Below are positions 6,030 through 7,766 of a stretch of 7,766 bases of DNA, piece after piece. Each line of letters starts with the position of its first letter. Position 1 is the first letter of the stretch. The position numbers and the translations under genes were made by a program. A model generated the notes under the pieces. That model saw nothing but the letters and a program-made list of their open reading frames with translations. It did no database searches and was not told the origin of the DNA. The stretch comes from an uncultured Subdoligranulum sp. Its GTDB lineage: Bacteria; Bacillota_A; Clostridia; Oscillospirales; Ruminococcaceae. The stretch lies in contig CAAGRN010000048.1 of NCBI GenBank assembly GCA_900772715.1, positions 1 through 7,766 on the forward strand, read 5' to 3'.

Positions 6030-6773
6030 CTACTCTACTACGGTTTTTAAAAAATCCAGCGTTTTTAACCCGTGATCCAGATGCGTCAGCAGATACTGCT
6101 CACAGACGCCGGACAGATTTTTTAACGATGCATCGGCTAAAGAAAAGGAAAACAGCTTGTTATCCTCACTCAGGCAGATGTGGCGCAGGGCATACAGTGC
6201 GCCGGGGTCTAAGTTGGGCAGGTGCCGCTCGCGGTCGGCGCAGTCGGCGCACAGCAAGCGCCCCTCCGCCGGGCTGAAATAAAACGAACCGCCGTCATAT
6301 TTTCCGCAATTGGCACAGGCGAGTATGTCGGGCATATACCCTGCCAGACACAGCGCGCGCAGCTCGTAGATGGCTTTCAGCTGCCGCCACGGGCGCTTTT
6401 TTTCGCAGATCATATACAGGCAGTTCAGCAAAAGGCGCAGCTGCGCCTCGGACTCGGGCGGCGCGGGCGAAAGCTCGGCGGCGACCTCTGCCATATACGA
6501 TGCCAGCGCCAACCCCTCCACGGTGGAGGACACGCCGTAAAACACCTTTTTGACCTGCGCGTCATCCACAAAATAGTGGCTGCGCCCGCTGGTCAGCACA
6601 AATTCGGAATAGCTGAAATGCCCGCAGGCGCTGAACAGCTTATTTTTCAGCCGCAGGCTGCCCTTGGCGGAGGCGGATATGACCCCCAAGTCAGGGGTCA
6701 GCAGGGTCAGGATCTGGTCTGCCTCCCCCAGTTTCACCTGCCGCAGCACCAGACCCGTCGTCGCAATCGGCAT
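6030..6773 (-). CDS. recO: DNA repair protein RecO
   Basis: A 247-aa recombination mediator of usual length. RecO works with RecR (and RecF) to load RecA on SSB-coated single-stranded DNA and anneals strands. The N-terminal OB fold begins ATTGLVLRQVKLGEADQILT and includes ASAKGSLR (34-41). A helical middle contains the Zn finger C153-x2-C156 ... C175-x2-C178, which is intact. The start at 6773 is chosen because it gives the canonical MPIATTGLVLRQ N-terminus and has a perfect AGGAGG six bases upstream; a longer frame opening with TTG at 6839 would run through the small gene ahead. The gene lies between a YqzL-like gene (overlapping) and mutS2 (16 nt), in the usual order after era, so era, recO and mutS2 probably share transcripts. 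Confidence 0.95.
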   Translation of the reverse strand: MPIATTGLVLRQVKLGEADQILTLLTPDLGVISASAKGSLRLKNKLFSACGHFSYSEFVLTSGRSHYFVDDAQVKKVFYGVSSTVEGLALASYMAEVAAELSPAPPESEAQLRLLLNCLYMICEKKRPWRQLKAIYELRALCLAGYMPDILACANCGKYDGGSFYFSPAEGRLLCADCADRERHLPNLDPGALYALRHICLSEDNKLFSFSLADASLKNLSGVCEQYLLTHLDHGLKTLDFLKTVVE

Positions 6774-6867
6774 GGGTGTCCTCCTGTTGCGTATTTTGCT
6801 TGTAGCGCAGATAATCGTAAACGCTGCCGGTTTGGGCAAACTGCGCCCAGTCCCCTGCCGTACCCAT
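6691..6867 (-). CDS. yqzL: YqzL-like small protein overlapping recO
   Basis: A 58-aa gene between era and recO that is easily missed. Residues 5-24, GDWAQFAQTGSVYDYLRYKQ, carry the pattern W-x2-F-x2-TGS-x4-YL-x-YK that I recall from YqzL, a small protein of unknown function encoded between era and recO in Bacillus and many Clostridia. The ATG at 6867 has GGAAGGGGG seven bases upstream. The last 28 codons overlap the beginning of recO by 83 nt in another frame. This tail (rich in G, D, P) is probably unconstrained by YqzL function, because the Bacillus protein is shorter (about 47 aa). The recO ribosome binding site lies inside this gene, which suggests translational coupling. No function is assigned to the family as far as I know. 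Confidence 0.75.
   Translation of the reverse strand: MGTAGDWAQFAQTGSVYDYLRYKQNTQQEDTHADCDDGSGAAAGETGGGRPDPDPADP
6780..6785 (-). promoter_or_regulatory. Ribosome binding site of recO inside the YqzL-like gene
   Basis: AGGAGG on the minus strand, six bases before the ATG at 6773. It fixes the recO start and lies within codons 28-30 of the upstream small gene, so ribosomes translating that gene pass over it. Confidence 0.88.
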
Positions 6868-6891
6868 ACCGATGCCCCCTTCCTTTCCTTT

Positions 6892-6897
6892 ATTATA
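6892..6897 (-). promoter_or_regulatory. Possible -10 element ahead of the YqzL-like gene and recO
   Basis: A perfect TATAAT on the minus strand, 25 bases before the ATG at 6867, in the 80-bp gap after the era stop. The best -35-like hexamer, CTGACA (6919-6924), is 21 bases away, which is too far for a strong sigma-A promoter. If used, the leader would be about 18 bases. No terminator is visible between era and this site, so read-through from era is equally likely. Confidence 0.35.
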
Positions 6898-6947
6898 TAG
6901 AAAGGGGTCTACAAAAGTTGTCAGCTTGGGCGGGAAATACCGGCAGG

Positions 6948-7766
6948 TTACGGCTTGGCAAAGCCGAGGTTGTTGAGCTGCTGCTCGCTGTCACGCCAAT
7001 CCTCGCGCACCTTGACCCAGCATTGCAGGTTGACCTTGACGCCGAGCAGCTCCTCGATGTCGGCGCGGGCGGCAGAGCCGATTTTTTTCAGCATCTGCCC
7101 GCCCTTGCCGATGATCATACCCTTGTGGCTCTTGCGCTCGCAGTAAATGTCCACATCAATATCAATTAGATCCTTGTCGGGGCGCTCTTTAAAGCGCTCG
7201 ACCACAACGGCAATGCCGTGGGGAATTTCGTCGCGCATAAACAGCAGGGCTTTTTCGCGCACCAGCTCGGCGACCAGCTCTTTTTCGGGCATATCGGTAA
7301 AGGCTTCGTCGTCAAAATAGTGCGGACCCTCGTTGCCGTAGGGCTTCAGCACGGCAAACAGCTCGTCACAGCCGGTGCCGTCCTTGGCGGAAACCGTCAG
7401 CACCTTGTCAAAACAGCCGAACTCCTCGATCTGGCGGCGGCGGGCTTCCAGCTTGGTCAGGCTGTTGAGCAGGTCTACCTTGTTGATGACCGCCACAGCG
7501 GGACCGCCCTTTTGCAGGGCGGCAACCATCCGCAGCTCGGCATCGGTGAACTCCCCCTCCGGCTCAAACAGCATCAGGGTCACATCCACGTCCTTCAGGC
7601 TGGCGGCGGCGGTCTGGGTCATACGGGCGTCCAGCTTGTTGCGGGCGGCGTGGATGCCGGGGGTGTCCATCAGCACATACTGCACGGGTCCCTTGGTGAT
7701 GATGCCGGTGATGCGGCTGCGGGTAGTCTGGGGCTTTTGGGTGACGATGGCCACTTTTTCGCCCAC
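6948..7766 (-). CDS. era: GTPase Era, ribosome assembly (5' end outside the window)
   Basis: The C-terminal 272 codons of Era, a GTPase with a KH domain that binds the 3' end of 16S rRNA and assists 30S maturation. Visible in order from the window edge: switch I/G2 around PQTTRSRI (12-19), G3 DTPG (34-37), G4 NKVD (95-98), G5 SAK (126-128), and a KH domain with GMIIGKGGQMLKKIG (216-230) near the C-terminus. The frame is open through the right edge, and the GTG there corresponds to the internal Val of the family's 'LVGEKVAIVTQKPQTT' segment, so the P-loop (G1) and true start lie beyond 7766. No terminator follows the stop; the YqzL-like gene begins 80 nt downstream on the same strand. Confidence 0.97.
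   Translation of the reverse strand: MGEKVAIVTQKPQTTRSRITGIITKGPVQYVLMDTPGIHAARNKLDARMTQTAAASLKDVDVTLMLFEPEGEFTDAELRMVAALQKGGPAVAVINKVDLLNSLTKLEARRRQIEEFGCFDKVLTVSAKDGTGCDELFAVLKPYGNEGPHYFDDEAFTDMPEKELVAELVREKALLFMRDEIPHGIAVVVERFKERPDKDLIDIDVDIYCERKSHKGMIIGKGGQMLKKIGSAARADIEELLGVKVNLQCWVKVREDWRDSEQQLNNLGFAKP

Noticed and set aside
6774..6839. 22-residue N-terminal extension of RecO
   Set aside because: It would begin with TTG and lacks a ribosome site. The ATG at 6773 has a perfect AGGAGG and gives the family-typical N-terminus; the upstream stretch belongs to the YqzL-like frame.
6222..7169. 315-aa plus-strand open frame spanning recO and the end of era
   Set aside because: It crosses two well-identified genes in antisense and has no recognisable domain or ribosome site.
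1..7766. tRNA, rRNA, CRISPR array, insertion sequence or attachment site
   Set aside because: No cloverleaf, repeat-spacer pattern, transposase or terminal repeats were seen anywhere in the window.

Overview
The window looks like chromosomal DNA of a G+C-rich, endospore-lineage Firmicute, most likely Oscillospiraceae/Ruminococcaceae (Faecalibacterium-Subdoligranulum-Gemmiger type). The evidence is a sporulation-type gene at the left edge, a Bacillus/Clostridia-type era-yqzL-recO-mutS2 order on the right, strong AGGAGG-type ribosome sites and very GC-rich third codon positions. Genus assignment is inference only.

Left edge (1-310, minus strand): the N-terminal 61 codons of a membrane protein resembling the sigma-E processing protease SpoIIGA. 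Upstream of it lie a perfect 9-bp inverted repeat and the intrinsic terminator of the next gene.

Centre (311-3600): an accessory-looking locus. A 473-aa radical SAM enzyme with an auxiliary-cluster C-terminal region and a CxxCxxCxxC tail is read leftwards. A TetR-family regulator is read divergently from a 244-bp control region holding candidate promoters and a dyad. Convergent to the regulator, and separated from it by a strong bidirectional terminator, is a 314-aa protein with no family name I know. Comparing it by eye with the radical SAM enzyme shows that the two are probably full-length homologues: a 27-residue ungapped match, a 37-residue ungapped match and collinear segments between them. 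In the 314-aa protein the Cys loop that binds the catalytic 4Fe-4S cluster is deleted, and all three alignable auxiliary cysteines are replaced. It therefore looks like a 'dead' radical SAM pseudoenzyme beside its intact relative. This is the most interesting item in the window.

Right (3638-7766, minus strand): a DNA/ribosome housekeeping cluster, transcribed era (5' end outside the window), a small YqzL-like gene, recO, then mutS2. The YqzL-like gene overlaps the start of recO by 83 nt and contains recO's ribosome binding site, so the two are probably translationally coupled. recO and mutS2 are 16 nt apart. The MutS2 Smr domain carries LNLL where the nuclease motif LDLR is expected. Many long plus-strand open frames here are antisense shadows of GC-rich genes.
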